64,000 nucleotides of DNA from Propionibacterium australiense (GTDB lineage Bacteria; Actinomycetota; Actinomycetes; Propionibacteriales; Propionibacteriaceae): assembly GCF_003666605.1 (NCBI RefSeq), contig NZ_RCIV01000006.1, positions 1-64,000 of the forward strand, written 5' to 3'. Each line of letters starts with the position of its first letter. The first letter of the stretch is position 1. Both the position numbers and the translations under genes were made by a program. The notes under the pieces are model-generated. The model did no database searches and was not told where the DNA came from. It was given only the letters and a program-made list of their open reading frames with translations. Shown in pieces: positions 8,321 through 17,157 of this stretch.

Positions 8321-9339
8321 TGCTCGCCCCAGCAGTTTTCAAGCCCCCATGCCGTGTCCTTGGATTCGATTCCCTCAACCGGGCTGTCCGTGATCAGCAC
8401 GGTTCCCGAGTTGCTGATACCAGAGGGCTTAACTCCTTCCCGGTGGTATTTCAAGATCGCCTCCACGGCCAGCTGCCCCATCCGGGTCGGGAACTGGGCA
8501 ACGGTGGCACCAATTTCTCCGTCGCGAACCGCCTGCACCCCGGAACAGGACCCATCGATCGCTGTGAACAGAATGTCTTCAGCCAGCCCCTGGGCTTTCG
8601 CGGCGGCAAAACCCCCCTGCGCCATCGGCTCATTGATCGCATAGACCACATTGATGTCCTTGTTCGCTTGGAGCATGTTCTCCAATGCATTCTGACCACC
8701 GTCGACACTCGCCGAGGTCTCACGCTGGGCGACGATCTCAGGAGAGTCATCAGTCAGCCCGAATCCTTCGAGGAAGCCATCATGACGCGATTTCGAGGTC
8801 TTGTCGGTGAGATCATAGTCGAGCATTGCCACGTTGGCCGCGCCATCCCCCAGCGAGGCTTTCGCCCACGCCCCGATGAGACGCCCCGCCTCCTTGTTGT
8901 CGGTCTCGAAACCGGCGTCCGCAGCCGAGGCGGGTTCCACCTGGGTGTTCACCGTGACGACGAGAATCCCCGCCTCGCGGGCCTGCTGCACGGCCGGGAC
9001 GACCGCAGCCGCATTGGCCGGATCGAGAACGATCCCGGCAACCCCGCGGTTGATCATGTCATGAATGGCGTTGACCTGGGACTCCGAGTCACCTGCGACC
9101 TTGGAATTGGCCACGATCACCTCAGCGCCTTCGGACTCTGCGGCATCGGTTGCCGCCTGCTGGATCGCACCGAAGAATGGATTGCCCAACTGCTGCTCGA
9201 CGATCCCGATAACGACCTTCTGGTCATCGGATGACTGTGCCGGCTCCCCCTGCTCGGCACTCCCGCATGCCGTCAGCGCGACGGCCAACGACAGCGCAAC
9301 GCCTCCAGTGACGACCCGCCTGTGCATGTCTGTTCCCAT
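8317..9339 (-). CDS. Sugar ABC transporter substrate-binding lipoprotein (FrcB type)
   Basis: About 340 residues. A signal peptide with a lipobox (LAVALTAC, Cys about residue 24) marks a membrane-anchored lipoprotein. The mature part is a periplasmic-binding-protein type 1 fold: VVIGIVEQQLGNPFFG at the start, GVAGIVLDPANAAAV, and a hinge near ITDSPVEGIES. ATG 9339 is preferred because GAGAGG lies 8 nt upstream; GTG 9348 and ATG 9327 are alternatives. First gene of the four-gene operon, facing the ROK repressor across a 140-bp regulatory gap. Confidence 0.88.
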   Translation of the reverse strand: MGTDMHRRVVTGGVALSLAVALTACGSAEQGEPAQSSDDQKVVIGIVEQQLGNPFFGAIQQAATDAAESEGAEVIVANSKVAGDSESQVNAIHDMINRGVAGIVLDPANAAAVVPAVQQAREAGILVVTVNTQVEPASAADAGFETDNKEAGRLIGAWAKASLGDGAANVAMLDYDLTDKTSKSRHDGFLEGFGLTDDSPEIVAQRETSASVDGGQNALENMLQANKDINVVYAINEPMAQGGFAAAKAQGLAEDILFTAIDGSCSGVQAVRDGEIGATVAQFPTRMGQLAVEAILKYHREGVKPSGISNSGTVLITDSPVEGIESKDTAWGLENCWGEQ

Positions 9340-9384
9340 TCCTTCCACCTCTCCATCGGAGGGGATCAGCGCAGACCCCCCACT

Positions 9385-9420
9385 ACTTATGCGTCAGCCT
9401 TACATGACTTATGCATAATG
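9385..9420. promoter_or_regulatory. Likely ROK operator: TTATGCATAA palindrome plus ACTTATGC half-site
   Basis: A perfect 10-bp palindrome TTATGCATAA (9409-9418) lies between the divergent ROK gene and transporter operon, with a second ACTTATGC at 9385-9392 in the same orientation. Position suggests control of the transporter by the adjacent ROK protein. Confidence 0.55.
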
Positions 9421-9444
9421 TCAAGCAGAAGATTGGAAGTTCTG

Positions 9445-9473
9445 TTGATCTTGGGCGCTAAGTGGGTTAGGCT
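9445..9473 (+). promoter_or_regulatory. Promoter of the ROK gene, leaderless type
   Basis: TTGATC (9445-9450), 17-bp spacer, TAGGCT (9468-9473). The -10 box ends only 6 nt before ATG 9480, so transcription should start at or beside the start codon. Confidence 0.6.
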
Positions 9474-9479
9474 CTCGAC

Positions 9480-10664
9480 ATGGCATCCCGATCAGCCCAC
9501 CCCCAGGGGAAACCTCAGATTGACCAGGACGCGTGGACCGTGGCCCACCGGATCTGGCAGACCCCGTCCACCCGGGCAGGTCTGCAGTCGTCCTTGGCCA
9601 TGTCCCGGACGTCCCTGGGGGCCAAGCTGGGCTCCCTGCTCGGGGCGGGACTCGTCAGGGAGTCGGACGAGGTTGCGCGATCGGGGGGCCGGCCGGCGCA
9701 CATCCTGGAGATCGCGCCCGACTACGGCATCATCGCTGCGGCCGACATCGGTGAGCAGCACAGTTTCATCGCCCTGTGTTCCATGGAGCCCACGATCATG
9801 GCGTCCCGGGAAATGGCCCTCGACGTCTCGGCCGGGCCGGATGAGCTCCTCGGCACGATCTGCCACGTCGTCGAGGAGCTGACAACCGAGCCAGCGATGA
9901 AAGACCGGCCGTTGCTGTGCTTGGGTCTCAGTCTCCCCGCACCGGTGGACTGGGGATCGCGAACGGTGAGCGGCTACTCGGTTCTTCGCGAGTGGGATGG
10001 GTACGACATCCAGGCAACGGTTCATGCCGAGCTCGGCGTGCCCGTGTTCGTCGAGAACGACGTCAACGCGATGGCCTTGACCGAGAAGCGGTCGTTCTGG
10101 CGCTCGACCAGATCGTTGTTCTACGTGAAGATCGGCAGGGGCATCGGTAGTGCGATCTTCATGAATGGGGAACTGTATCGGGGAGCGCAGGGCGCCGCCG
10201 GCGACATCGGGCACATCCAGCTGGCCTCAGGAGACGCCCCGACGTGCCGATGCGGGAATCGCGGATGCCTGGAGTCCTTGACCGCGGGGTGGGCCCTTGA
10301 GCGCGATCTTCGTCGTGCAGGGGTCGAGGTCTCAGGCGTGGACGACATCGTTGCCCTGGCCCAGGCCCAGGACATGCAGGTTCTCCGGGCGCTACGGCAG
10401 GGCGGGCGCCTGCTCGGGGAGACGGTGGCTCAGGCGACCAGCCTGCTGAACCCGGAGGTCATCGTCGTAGGGGGTTCTCTTGCCTCTTCCGACGGGCTCA
10501 TGCTGGCCGGGGTGAGGCAAGTCGTGTACGAACGAGCACTGCCTCTGGCGACGAAGCGTCTTCACGTCGTGTCCGCCCGCTCCGGCCCCATGGCAGGGGT
10601 GCTGGGCGCCGCCCAATTGGCGGCGGATGCGTGGTTCACCAGGGTAGGCGGTGCAGTCACCTGA
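9480..10664 (+). CDS. ROK family transcriptional regulator
   Basis: A 394-residue regulator. The N-terminal winged helix-turn-helix (about 15-80: TRAGLQSSLAMSRTSLGAKL then SGGRPA) is followed by a sugar-kinase-like ROK domain with the zinc motif GHIQ...CRCGNRGCLES (about 242-265). ROK repressors release DNA when they bind a sugar or sugar phosphate. Divergent position beside the FrcBCAK-type operon, with a palindromic site between, indicates it controls sugar uptake, and perhaps the SDR gene that follows 30 nt downstream. Confidence 0.88.
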   Translation: MASRSAHPQGKPQIDQDAWTVAHRIWQTPSTRAGLQSSLAMSRTSLGAKLGSLLGAGLVRESDEVARSGGRPAHILEIAPDYGIIAAADIGEQHSFIALCSMEPTIMASREMALDVSAGPDELLGTICHVVEELTTEPAMKDRPLLCLGLSLPAPVDWGSRTVSGYSVLREWDGYDIQATVHAELGVPVFVENDVNAMALTEKRSFWRSTRSLFYVKIGRGIGSAIFMNGELYRGAQGAAGDIGHIQLASGDAPTCRCGNRGCLESLTAGWALERDLRRAGVEVSGVDDIVALAQAQDMQVLRALRQGGRLLGETVAQATSLLNPEVIVVGGSLASSDGLMLAGVRQVVYERALPLATKRLHVVSARSGPMAGVLGAAQLAADAWFTRVGGAVT

Positions 10665-10694
10665 CGGGGTGCACTGTGGATGGGAGGAGCAGGA

Positions 10695-11465
10695 ATGTCC
10701 GTGCTGGACAAGTTCAGTCTGGATGGCAAGGTGGCCATCGTCACCGGGGGCAACCGCGGGATCGGGTTCGGCATCGCAAAAGCTTTCGTCGAGGCGGGCG
10801 GCCATGTTGTCGTGGCCGCCCGCAGCGATGAGCGCAACGCCTTGGCCGTGCAGGAACTCAATACCGTGGGTCCGGGAACTGCATCTGCAGTACGAACCGA
10901 CGTGTCATCGACTGACTCTGTTGAGATCATGGTCCGTACGGTGCTTGCCGACCATGGCAGCATCGATGTCCTCGTCAACGACGCAGGTATTGGCTTTCAT
11001 GCCGAGGCCCTCACCCTTCCCGAGCAGGACTGGGACCGGGTGTTCGACACCAATCTCAAGGGGGTCTGGAGGTGCTGTCGGGCTGCAGGCCGTCACATGA
11101 CGGACCGAGGGAGCGGTTCGATCGTGAACATCGGTTCGATGTCGGGATTCATCATCAATCGACCGCAATGGCACTCGCCATACGGTATCAGCAAGGCGGC
11201 CGTGCATCACCTGACGAAGTCGCTGGCTGCGGAGTGGGCGCGGTTCCATGTCCGGGTCAACGCCATCGCGCCCGGGTACGTCAAGACGGAGATCGCCGAC
11301 ATCGACAGCCCGGAGTACAAGAGGTACTGGATCGACGAGGTCCCCATGCAAAGATACGCCACCCCGGATGAGATATCCCCCATGGCCCTTTACCTGGCCA
11401 GTGACGCATCGACCTTCACCACGGGGTCGGTATTCGTCGTCGACGGCGGATACACCCTGTGGTGA
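10695..11465 (+). CDS. SDR family NAD(P)-dependent oxidoreductase
   Basis: About 256 residues. Classical short-chain dehydrogenase: cofactor loop TGGNRGIGFG (about 17-26), NDAGI in place of NNAGI (about 95), catalytic Ser in NIGSMSG and YGISK (Tyr/Lys, about 160-164), and the C-terminal VVDGGYT. ATG 10695 is chosen because GGGAGG lies 7 nt upstream; the frame's earlier ATG (10680) overlaps that site. It follows the ROK gene in the same direction, so it likely oxidises or reduces the sugar or polyol handled by this locus (2-deoxygluconate or sorbitol-type dehydrogenases are the nearest family names). Confidence 0.82.
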   Translation: MSVLDKFSLDGKVAIVTGGNRGIGFGIAKAFVEAGGHVVVAARSDERNALAVQELNTVGPGTASAVRTDVSSTDSVEIMVRTVLADHGSIDVLVNDAGIGFHAEALTLPEQDWDRVFDTNLKGVWRCCRAAGRHMTDRGSGSIVNIGSMSGFIINRPQWHSPYGISKAAVHHLTKSLAAEWARFHVRVNAIAPGYVKTEIADIDSPEYKRYWIDEVPMQRYATPDEISPMALYLASDASTFTTGSVFVVDGGYTLW

Positions 11466-11567
11466 GTCCTGCCGGATCATGATGACCTGACGAGATGACG
11501 TCCCCGGCCATGGGTTCGTCACCACGAGCCGACCGCCCTGCCAGACCGCAGCGGACGGTGCCATTCG

Positions 11568-11614
11568 CGCCGCGTTCAGCTCCGGGCTCTCAGTCCCCCG
11601 AGCTGAACGCGGCG
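11568..11614. terminator. 15-bp perfect hairpin at the phosphatase/SDR convergent ends
   Basis: CGCCGCGTTCAGCTC (11568-11582) pairs exactly with 11600-11614 around a 17-nt loop. The right arm lies inside the last codons of the phosphatase gene. No U-run follows; it probably ends transcription from one or both convergent genes. Confidence 0.6.
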
Positions 11615-12246
11615 TTCGCGTCCGTGCCGAACAGGTGGGCGGCCGGCTCGGAATAGGTGATGTCGACGCAGCGCTCGCCCTCGAAGCAGAAGCTCGTGAT
11701 CGAGGCCAGCGCACAGCTGCGGGTGCCCGGCAGGTGCGCGGGTCGTTTGCCCTCCAGGGCGCGGCGGACGGTCCAGATCGGCGACTGGTGCGAGACGACG
11801 AGCGCCTGCCCGCCGGGGCCGGCCGCCCTGGCGGCGTCGACGAGAGCGGCCTGCATGCGGGCCGCGATGTCGACGAAGGGCTCGCCCCAGCTGGGTTTGA
11901 ACGGGTTGAGCATCATCGGCCAGTTGCGGGGCTTCTTCAGGGCCGCGTGGTGCTTGCCGAAGACCTGCCCGACGAAGCGATTGCCGGCCTCGATGAGGCG
12001 CTCGTCGGTGACGACCTCGAGTTCGGGGCGGCTCGCGGCGAAAGGCGTGATGGTCTCCACGGCCCGCTGCAGCGGGCTGGTGCGCAGGTGCGTCAGCGGC
12101 ACCTCGGCGAAGGACTCGGCGACCGCCTCGGCCATGGCCAGGCCGTTGGCCGACAGCCGGAAACCGGGCAGCCGCTCGTACAGGATGCCGTCGGGGTTGT
12201 GCACCTCGCCGTGCCGCATGACGTGGACGACGGTCCGGTCGTTCAT
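11590..12246 (-). CDS. Histidine phosphatase family protein
   Basis: A 218-residue phosphoglycerate-mutase-type phosphatase. The catalytic RHGEV motif is at about residues 11-15 (His nucleophile), RTSPLQRAVET follows at about 55-65 and the second His is in VVSHQSPIW (about 151). Family members act on small phosphorylated metabolites in the cytosol; the substrate is not evident. It starts 75 nt downstream of the hemD/cobA fusion in the same direction, as in many actinobacteria where a similar gene follows the haem genes, and may be co-transcribed. Confidence 0.85.
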   Translation of the reverse strand: MNDRTVVHVMRHGEVHNPDGILYERLPGFRLSANGLAMAEAVAESFAEVPLTHLRTSPLQRAVETITPFAASRPELEVVTDERLIEAGNRFVGQVFGKHHAALKKPRNWPMMLNPFKPSWGEPFVDIAARMQAALVDAARAAGPGGQALVVSHQSPIWTVRRALEGKRPAHLPGTRSCALASITSFCFEGERCVDITYSEPAAHLFGTDANAAFSSGD

Positions 12247-12321
12247 GGCTGCTCCTCCGGTCTTCTCGGCCCCCCGCGCGGGCGGGCATGTCTGGCTGCG
12301 GCCCGCCCCGGCCAGGACGGC

Positions 12322-13926
12322 TCAGCGGGCGCTGCGTCTGCGGCGGCGCTGCGAGGGCCGCATGACCGGTTTGCCGGCGGCCCGCAGGTCCTCGGCGCGC
12401 CTGGTGGCGAAGGCGGCCAGGGCGTCGGCGAGCTGCACCTGCCCCGGATAGGCGGCGACGGTGTCGACGCGGATGCCGTGCTCGCCGCAGGTGTCCGCGG
12501 TGGCCGGGCCGATGGCGCCGATGACGGAGAGATTGTGCGGCTTGCCGGCGATGCCGACCAGATTGCGCACCGTCGTGCTGGAGGTGAAGGCGACGGCGTC
12601 GAAATGACCGGTCTTGATGGCCTCGCGCACCGGAGCGGGGGGCGGGGCGGCGCGCACCGTGCGATAGGCGATGACGTCGTCGACGTCCCAGCCCAGCTCT
12701 GCGAGACCGGCCGACAGCGGTTCGGTGGCGATGTCGGCGCGTGGGATGAAGACCTTGTTGATGGGGTCGAGCACGTCGTCGAAGGCCGGGAAGGCCGCGG
12801 CGAGGCCGGCGACGGTGCGTACATCGGTGGGGTGCAGGTCGGGGACGACGCCGCGGCTGGTGAGCGCCTCGGTGGTGTCCTGGCCGACGGCCGCGATGCG
12901 CAGCCCGGACAGGGCCCGCGAGTCCAGGCCGTACTGGCTGATCTTCTCGAAGACGGCGTTGACGGCGTGGCGGCTGGTGAAGATGATCCACTCGTAGCGC
13001 CCATCGACCAGGCCGCGCAGGGCCTTGTCGAGCTGGGCCGGGTTGCGAGGCGGCTCGACGGCGATGGTCGCCACCTCCTCGGCGGTCGCGCCGTATGCCG
13101 CCAGCCGCTCAATGAGTTCGGTGCAGTCCTGGCGGGTCTTGGGCACCAGGACGCGCCAGCCGAACAACGGCTGGGTCTCGAACCAGTCCAGGCCGGGCGC
13201 CCGCTCGGCCAGGGCGTCGCCGATGAACAGGAAGACCGGCTGCCCGCCGCCCTCGTCGGGAGGGGCCAGTTTGAGGAAGTCGCCGAGGACACCGGCGCGG
13301 GTCTCCTGGCGGAAGGTGCCGCCCGCCAGGGTCAGCAGTGTCTTCTCGTGGATGTCCTTGCCGGCCTCGATCGCGGCGCGGGCGACGGCCGGGACCTGAC
13401 GCAGCTGGCAGCGCACGGCGAGCGCACCGAGCGTGGGAAGCGTGATGTGCTCGTCGTCGGGGGCGACGAGCACGAGGCGGGCCGGGCAGTTGCCCAGCTG
13501 GACACCGGCGAAACCGGCCGCCGCGGTGAGCGTCGGGACACCGGGCAGGATCTCGATGGCATGGCCGGCCTGGGAGCAGGCGCTGGCCTCGTCTGCGATG
13601 CCCCCCTCGAGCAGGGGATCCCCCTCGACGAGACGTACCACCGTCCTGCCCTCGGCCGCGTAGGTCAGCTCGAGGTCGACCGGCTGGTCGGCATCGAGGA
13701 CGACCCGGCAGCCGGGCCTGGTGCTGATGGCGGCGTCCTGGAGAGCCTCGTGAAGAATCGTGTTCGTGATGAGCACGTCTGCACGCTCGAGGGCGCGCAG
13801 ACACGACAGGGTCAGCTGGTGGACTGCGTTCGGCAGCGCCCCGGCGAAGATGACACGCCCGGCGATACCTGTGCGTTCGGGCTCGTCACCGAAACCGCTG
13901 CTGTCCTGATTCATTGACTGGCTCAT
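12322..13926 (-). CDS. hemD: Uroporphyrinogen-III C-methyltransferase / uroporphyrinogen-III synthase fusion
   Basis: A 534-residue fusion. Residues about 20-250 are a tetrapyrrole-methylase fold; about 260-510 are uroporphyrinogen-III synthase (VLVPKTRQ at the start, IIFTSRHAVNAVFE, VAFTSSTTVRNL, and GPATADTCGEHG at the end). The methylase part lacks the usual glycine-rich VGAGPGDP opening (here IFAGALPN), although RLVEGDPL remains, so methyltransferase activity is doubtful; I recall similar degeneracy in other actinobacterial fusions. The C-terminal half should close hydroxymethylbilane to uroporphyrinogen III, for haem and cobalamin. The ATG at 13926 has GAGAGG upstream. The last residues are a basic tail. 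Confidence 0.85.
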   Translation of the reverse strand: MSQSMNQDSSGFGDEPERTGIAGRVIFAGALPNAVHQLTLSCLRALERADVLITNTILHEALQDAAISTRPGCRVVLDADQPVDLELTYAAEGRTVVRLVEGDPLLEGGIADEASACSQAGHAIEILPGVPTLTAAAGFAGVQLGNCPARLVLVAPDDEHITLPTLGALAVRCQLRQVPAVARAAIEAGKDIHEKTLLTLAGGTFRQETRAGVLGDFLKLAPPDEGGGQPVFLFIGDALAERAPGLDWFETQPLFGWRVLVPKTRQDCTELIERLAAYGATAEEVATIAVEPPRNPAQLDKALRGLVDGRYEWIIFTSRHAVNAVFEKISQYGLDSRALSGLRIAAVGQDTTEALTSRGVVPDLHPTDVRTVAGLAAAFPAFDDVLDPINKVFIPRADIATEPLSAGLAELGWDVDDVIAYRTVRAAPPPAPVREAIKTGHFDAVAFTSSTTVRNLVGIAGKPHNLSVIGAIGPATADTCGEHGIRVDTVAAYPGQVQLADALAAFATRRAEDLRAAGKPVMRPSQRRRRRSAR

Positions 13927-14027
13927 TGCGGGCCTCTCTCATGCGTACGGGCGCGCCGGACGCATCCTCGTAGGCATGTGATGAGCTGGTCACGGGGACC
14001 GGCCCGGTGCAGTGGGTCAGAAGAGCG

Positions 14028-14129
14028 TTACTTGCCGGCGCGGCGGCGCTGGATACGTGTCTTCTTGAGAAGCTTGCGATGCTTCTTCTTAGCCATGCGC
14101 TTGCGACGCTTCTTGATGACCGAACCCAC
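14028..14129 (-). CDS. Ribosomal protein bS22 (AURKAIP1/COX24-type small basic protein)
   Basis: Thirty-three codons from a GTG at 14129 to [15 protein letters not shown], then [15 protein letters not shown], ending RRRAGK. This matches the tiny, extremely basic 30S-associated protein bS22 that is nearly universal in actinobacteria. AAAGG stands 6-7 nt upstream of the GTG. It lies upstream of the hemD fusion on the same strand, separated by about 100 bp. Confidence 0.92.
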   Translation of the reverse strand: MGSVIKKRRKRMAKKKHRKLLKKTRIQRRRAGK

Positions 14130-14321
14130 TGTGGACCTTTCGTTGTCTTGGGCCTTGACCCGATGTCTTCCTCACCGGTGGCGGCAGCCTTGCGGCTACG
14201 GCCCCGCCGGCAACGGCACGAGTCTACCCGCACCGGAGCCGTCGGTGAAAATCCCCGGGCGCTGTGGGCACCTCGGTCGGCGGGCCTGGCGCGCCGTACC
14301 CGACGGGCGGATCGGCGCGGT

Positions 14322-14600
14322 TCACGCAGCCCCGAACCGCCACGACGACGCCCGGGACTTGGCCCGCCAGAAGGCCGCGTAGCGGCCGCCGGCGGCCAGC
14401 AGTTCATCGTGCCGGCCCCCGCTCGGCGAGCCGCCCGTCCTCGAGAAGGCAGAGCTGATCGGCGCAGGCGATGGTTTCGAGCCGGTGCGCGATGACGAGG
14501 ACGGCGCGGACCCCGACCAGCGCCCGGAGGGCCTCCACCAGGGCCACCTCACATCCCGGTCGACGTCTACAAGATCATGGCCCGCAACAGCTGGACCGCC
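14322..14600 (-). pseudogene. Remnant of an ABC exporter ATPase (C-terminal end)
   Basis: The minus strand translates as the final part of a fused permease-ATPase: LVEALRALVG, then VLVIAHRLETI (H-loop), then LLEDGRLAERG. A frame change in the C5 run at 14416-14420 leads to GRHDELLAAGGRYAAFWRA, the usual end of such exporters. Walker A, Q-loop and signature are missing. Upstream, at about 14550-14600, a short GHDLVDVDRDV piece may come from the region after Walker A, implying an internal deletion. Decayed or rearranged; adjacent to a frameshifted regulator. Confidence 0.7.
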
Positions 14601-14686
14601 GATCAAGACCTGCTGCCAGTGGCGCCGAGGCGGGCCGCCTCGGCGCAGGCTCGCCGGGACCACCGCGAGCCGGACGACATTCCTTG

Positions 14687-15645
14687 TCAGAGGGGTTCTT
14701 GCTGGGTACGGGCGCGCCGGAACTCGCTGGGGAGCATGCCCTTCTCGCGTTTGAACAGCTGCGAGAAGCGGCTCGCGCAGTGATAGCCGACCTGGCGTCC
14801 GACCTGTCCGATCGTCATGTCCGAATGTCTGAGCAGCACCTCGGCGCGGCTCATCCGGCTCGCCCGGATGTACTGCCCGACCGTGCATCCATTGGCGGCG
14901 CGGAAGTCCGCCTTGAACTTGGTGGGGCTCATGCAGGCCATCCGGGCCAACTCTTCGATGCGCAGCTGCCGGTCGAGGTGCTCGTCGATGTAGGCGACGA
15001 CGGCGTGCAGATGCTCGGCGTCGGCCCGCCGCGGCCGGGCCCCTGAGCGGCCCCTCGGGCGTGCTCGACGAGCATGCCCATCGCCTCGAGGACCTTCGCC
15101 TCGTAGTGCAGGCGGCCGCGCGGGGCGTCGTGCGGCTGGGGCCACAGCTCGACGAGCAGGTTCTTCAGGTCGGGGAAGTCCTCGTCCAGCCCCAGACGGC
15201 GGAAGGCGTCCGCCACGTCGGGGAACTGGCCGGGGTACTCGGCGTCCAGGAAGCGGGCCGAGAACGCAGGGCTCACCTCGATGGAGACCGCACGGATCGG
15301 TACGGCGCCGCGGATGATGCCCTCCCACAGGCCGTCCCCGGTCCAGTGTCCCCAGATGCTGTTGACGCGCAGCATCCGGCGCGGGGTGAGCTGGCGGCCC
15401 GCGATCGAGGCGAACCAGCACACCGTCAGATAGTGCGGCAGATCGAATCGCAGCCTGGCGTCGCGGGTGAGGGAGAAATCGTGGATGGTGATCGCCCATT
15501 CGGCGTCGTCGGGGGCGAAGGCGTGGAACAGGCCCTGCAGGCGCTCGTTGTCGGCGGTGAAGCTCTCCCATCCCGGGCCGAAACCGGACGCCACGGTGGG
15601 CTCGAAGTCGCTCTGGCCCACCAGGGAGCGCTGGAAGAACGCCAT
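14687..15645 (-). pseudogene. AraC family regulator, frameshifted
   Basis: The N-terminal part reads from ATG 15645 (AGGAGG upstream) through an AraC-ligand-binding-like region (MAFFQRSLVGQ..., about 200 residues) to GMLVEHARGAAQ. The sequence then continues in another frame from RRADAEHLHAVVAYIDEHL into a full two-helix-turn-helix AraC DNA-binding domain ending KREKGMLPSEFRR. The change of frame is at 15040-15054, where two CCCC runs lie; one added base rejoins the frames (about 318 residues). It faces the ECF importer genes divergently and would be their regulator. Either a sequencing slip or a recently disabled gene. Confidence 0.8.
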
Positions 15646-15775
15646 CGTTATCCTCCTGTCCCCGCGAGGGCGAGCACGGGTGTGGTGATGGGACACGGTC
15701 GTGATCGATTCGGACACCGATCGCCGTCCGAGCCAGCCCGGCGGGACGGCCGCCCCTAGGCTGATCCGACCAGAA

Positions 15776-15794
15776 TTAGTTTAGCCCCACCTCA
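15776..15794. promoter_or_regulatory. DtxR/IdeR-like iron box before the ECF importer
   Basis: TTAGTTTAGCCCCACCTCA matches 15 of 19 positions of the actinobacterial iron-box consensus TTAGGTTAGSCTAACCTAA by hand comparison. It ends 13 nt before the start codon of the S-component gene, just ahead of the ribosome site, where a bound repressor would block expression in iron-rich conditions. Confidence 0.5.
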
Positions 15795-15807
15795 CCAAGG
15801 AGCGGAC

Positions 15808-16434
15808 ATGGTCGGTCCCCGCAACGCGCCCGTCACGGGCCCCGCCGGACGGCTCACGGCCAGAGATCTCATCACCTGCGGCGTCTTCGCCGCCCTCATG
15901 CTGTTCTTCACGATGGTCGGCGGCGCCCTGCTGGCGCCGAACCCGGTGCTCACCTTCGCCATGCCCGCGGCCGTGGCCCTGCTGACGGGCCCGGTGTACC
16001 TGCTGCTCATCGCCAGGGTGCCCCGGCATGGCCCGGTCATCATTGTCGGCGCCGTCCTCGGCCTGATCATATTCGTCACCGGCATGTACTGGGGCTGGGC
16101 CGTCGCCTACCTCGTCGCAGGTGTCGTCGGCGATCTCGTCGCGGGGGCCGGGGGTTTCCGCAGCCAGGGGCTGAACCTGCTCAGCTTCGTGCTGTTCAGC
16201 CTCAACCCGCTGGGCTCGTACGCGATGTTGTGGATCAGCCCCGACGCGTACGCCTCCTATCTCATCGGCAGGGGCACCGAGCAGGCCTACATGGACACGA
16301 TGCTCGCCACCGGGACCGGGTGGATGCTCCCGCTGATGATCGCGAGCATTCTCGGCTGCGCGCTCGTCAGCGGCCTGCTCGGACGCCGCCTGCTGCGCCG
16401 TCAGTTCGAGAAGGCGGGTGTGACGGCCCGGTGA
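15808..16434 (+). CDS. ECF transporter substrate-specific (S) component, MptD/Trep_Strep family
   Basis: A 208-residue membrane protein with about six hydrophobic segments, RLTARDLITCGVFAALMLF near the start and the NPVLTFAMPAAVALLTGPVYLL and YLVAGVVGDLVAG motifs of the MptD/Trep_Strep S-component group. AAGGAG precedes the ATG. It binds the cargo and docks on the T and A subunits encoded directly after it (4-nt overlap with the T frame). The cargo is not determined by the family alone; the iron box upstream suggests haem, siderophore or another iron-linked compound. Confidence 0.8.
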   Translation: MVGPRNAPVTGPAGRLTARDLITCGVFAALMLFFTMVGGALLAPNPVLTFAMPAAVALLTGPVYLLLIARVPRHGPVIIVGAVLGLIIFVTGMYWGWAVAYLVAGVVGDLVAGAGGFRSQGLNLLSFVLFSLNPLGSYAMLWISPDAYASYLIGRGTEQAYMDTMLATGTGWMLPLMIASILGCALVSGLLGRRLLRRQFEKAGVTAR

Positions 16435-17157
16435 ACGGTCACTCCCGGGCCGATGGCGGGCGGGCCCGGCCGGCGGATCCGCGCAGCAAGCTGTTCGTCC
16501 TGCTGGCCGTGGCCGCGGCGATGGCCGCCGCGCAGGCGATGTGGGTCGAAGTCGTCGTCATGGCCGTGGCAGCGGTGTTCGCGCTGGTCCTGCGGCGGCC
16601 GGCGATGGGGCTGGGCATGCTGGCCGGCTACGCGGCACTGATGGCCGCCGCGCAGGCCGTGCCGGGCCTCGACCAGGTGGCGTTGCGGACGATGCTCGGC
16701 TCCTTGCACCCTGATGCGCAAGGTGCTGCCGTGCGCCCTCGTCGCCGCGGTCACCGTGTCGACGACACCGGTCAACGAGTTCATGAGCGCGATGTGCGCG
16801 CTGCGGCTGCCCCGCCAGATGGTGATCCCGCTGACCATCATGCTTCGCTATGTGCCGACGGTCCGGGCCGACTGGGCGTCGATCAGGGACGCGATGCGTC
16901 TGCGAGGCGTCGGCCCGGGCCCGATCGGGCTGCTGCACCATCCGGTGCGAACCATCGACTGCGTCTACGTCCCGCTGCTCATGAGCGCCTCGACGGCCGC
17001 CGACGAGCTGTCAATGGCGGCGGTGGCCCGCGGCATCGAGAACCCGGCCCGGCGGACCTGCTATGCGCCCATCGGCTTCACCCCGGCCGACGTCCTCGCC
17101 GCCGCACCGGGCGTCATCGCCCTCGTGCTCGCCGTCGTAGTGCGGGTGGCCCCATGA
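16431..17157 (+). pseudogene. ECF transporter transmembrane (T) component, frameshifted
   Basis: The first frame starts at GTG 16431 (overlapping the S-gene stop) and gives hydrophobic helices up to LRTMLGSLH. From about 16711 the protein continues in another frame: MRKVLPCALVAAVTVSTTPVNEF, RLPRQMVIPLTIMLRYVPT and AMRLRGVGPG, the EcfT coupling motifs. Removing one C at 16709-16711 rejoins the frames (about 241 residues). The last codon overlaps the ATPase start (ATGA at 17154-17157), showing an intact operon layout around the lesion. If real, the frameshift would disable the transporter. Confidence 0.8.

Noticed and set aside
11635-13917. Long plus-strand open frame opposite the phosphatase and hemD fusion
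   Set aside because: GC-rich antisense shadow: Asp/Gly/Arg/Val-biased translation, no family motif, while the minus-strand proteins are clearly real.
12322-13926. Degenerate methylase half of the hemD fusion as a pseudogenising change
   Set aside because: The frame is fully open, the synthase half is well kept, and I recall similar divergence in other actinobacterial fusions, so it looks like a family trait.
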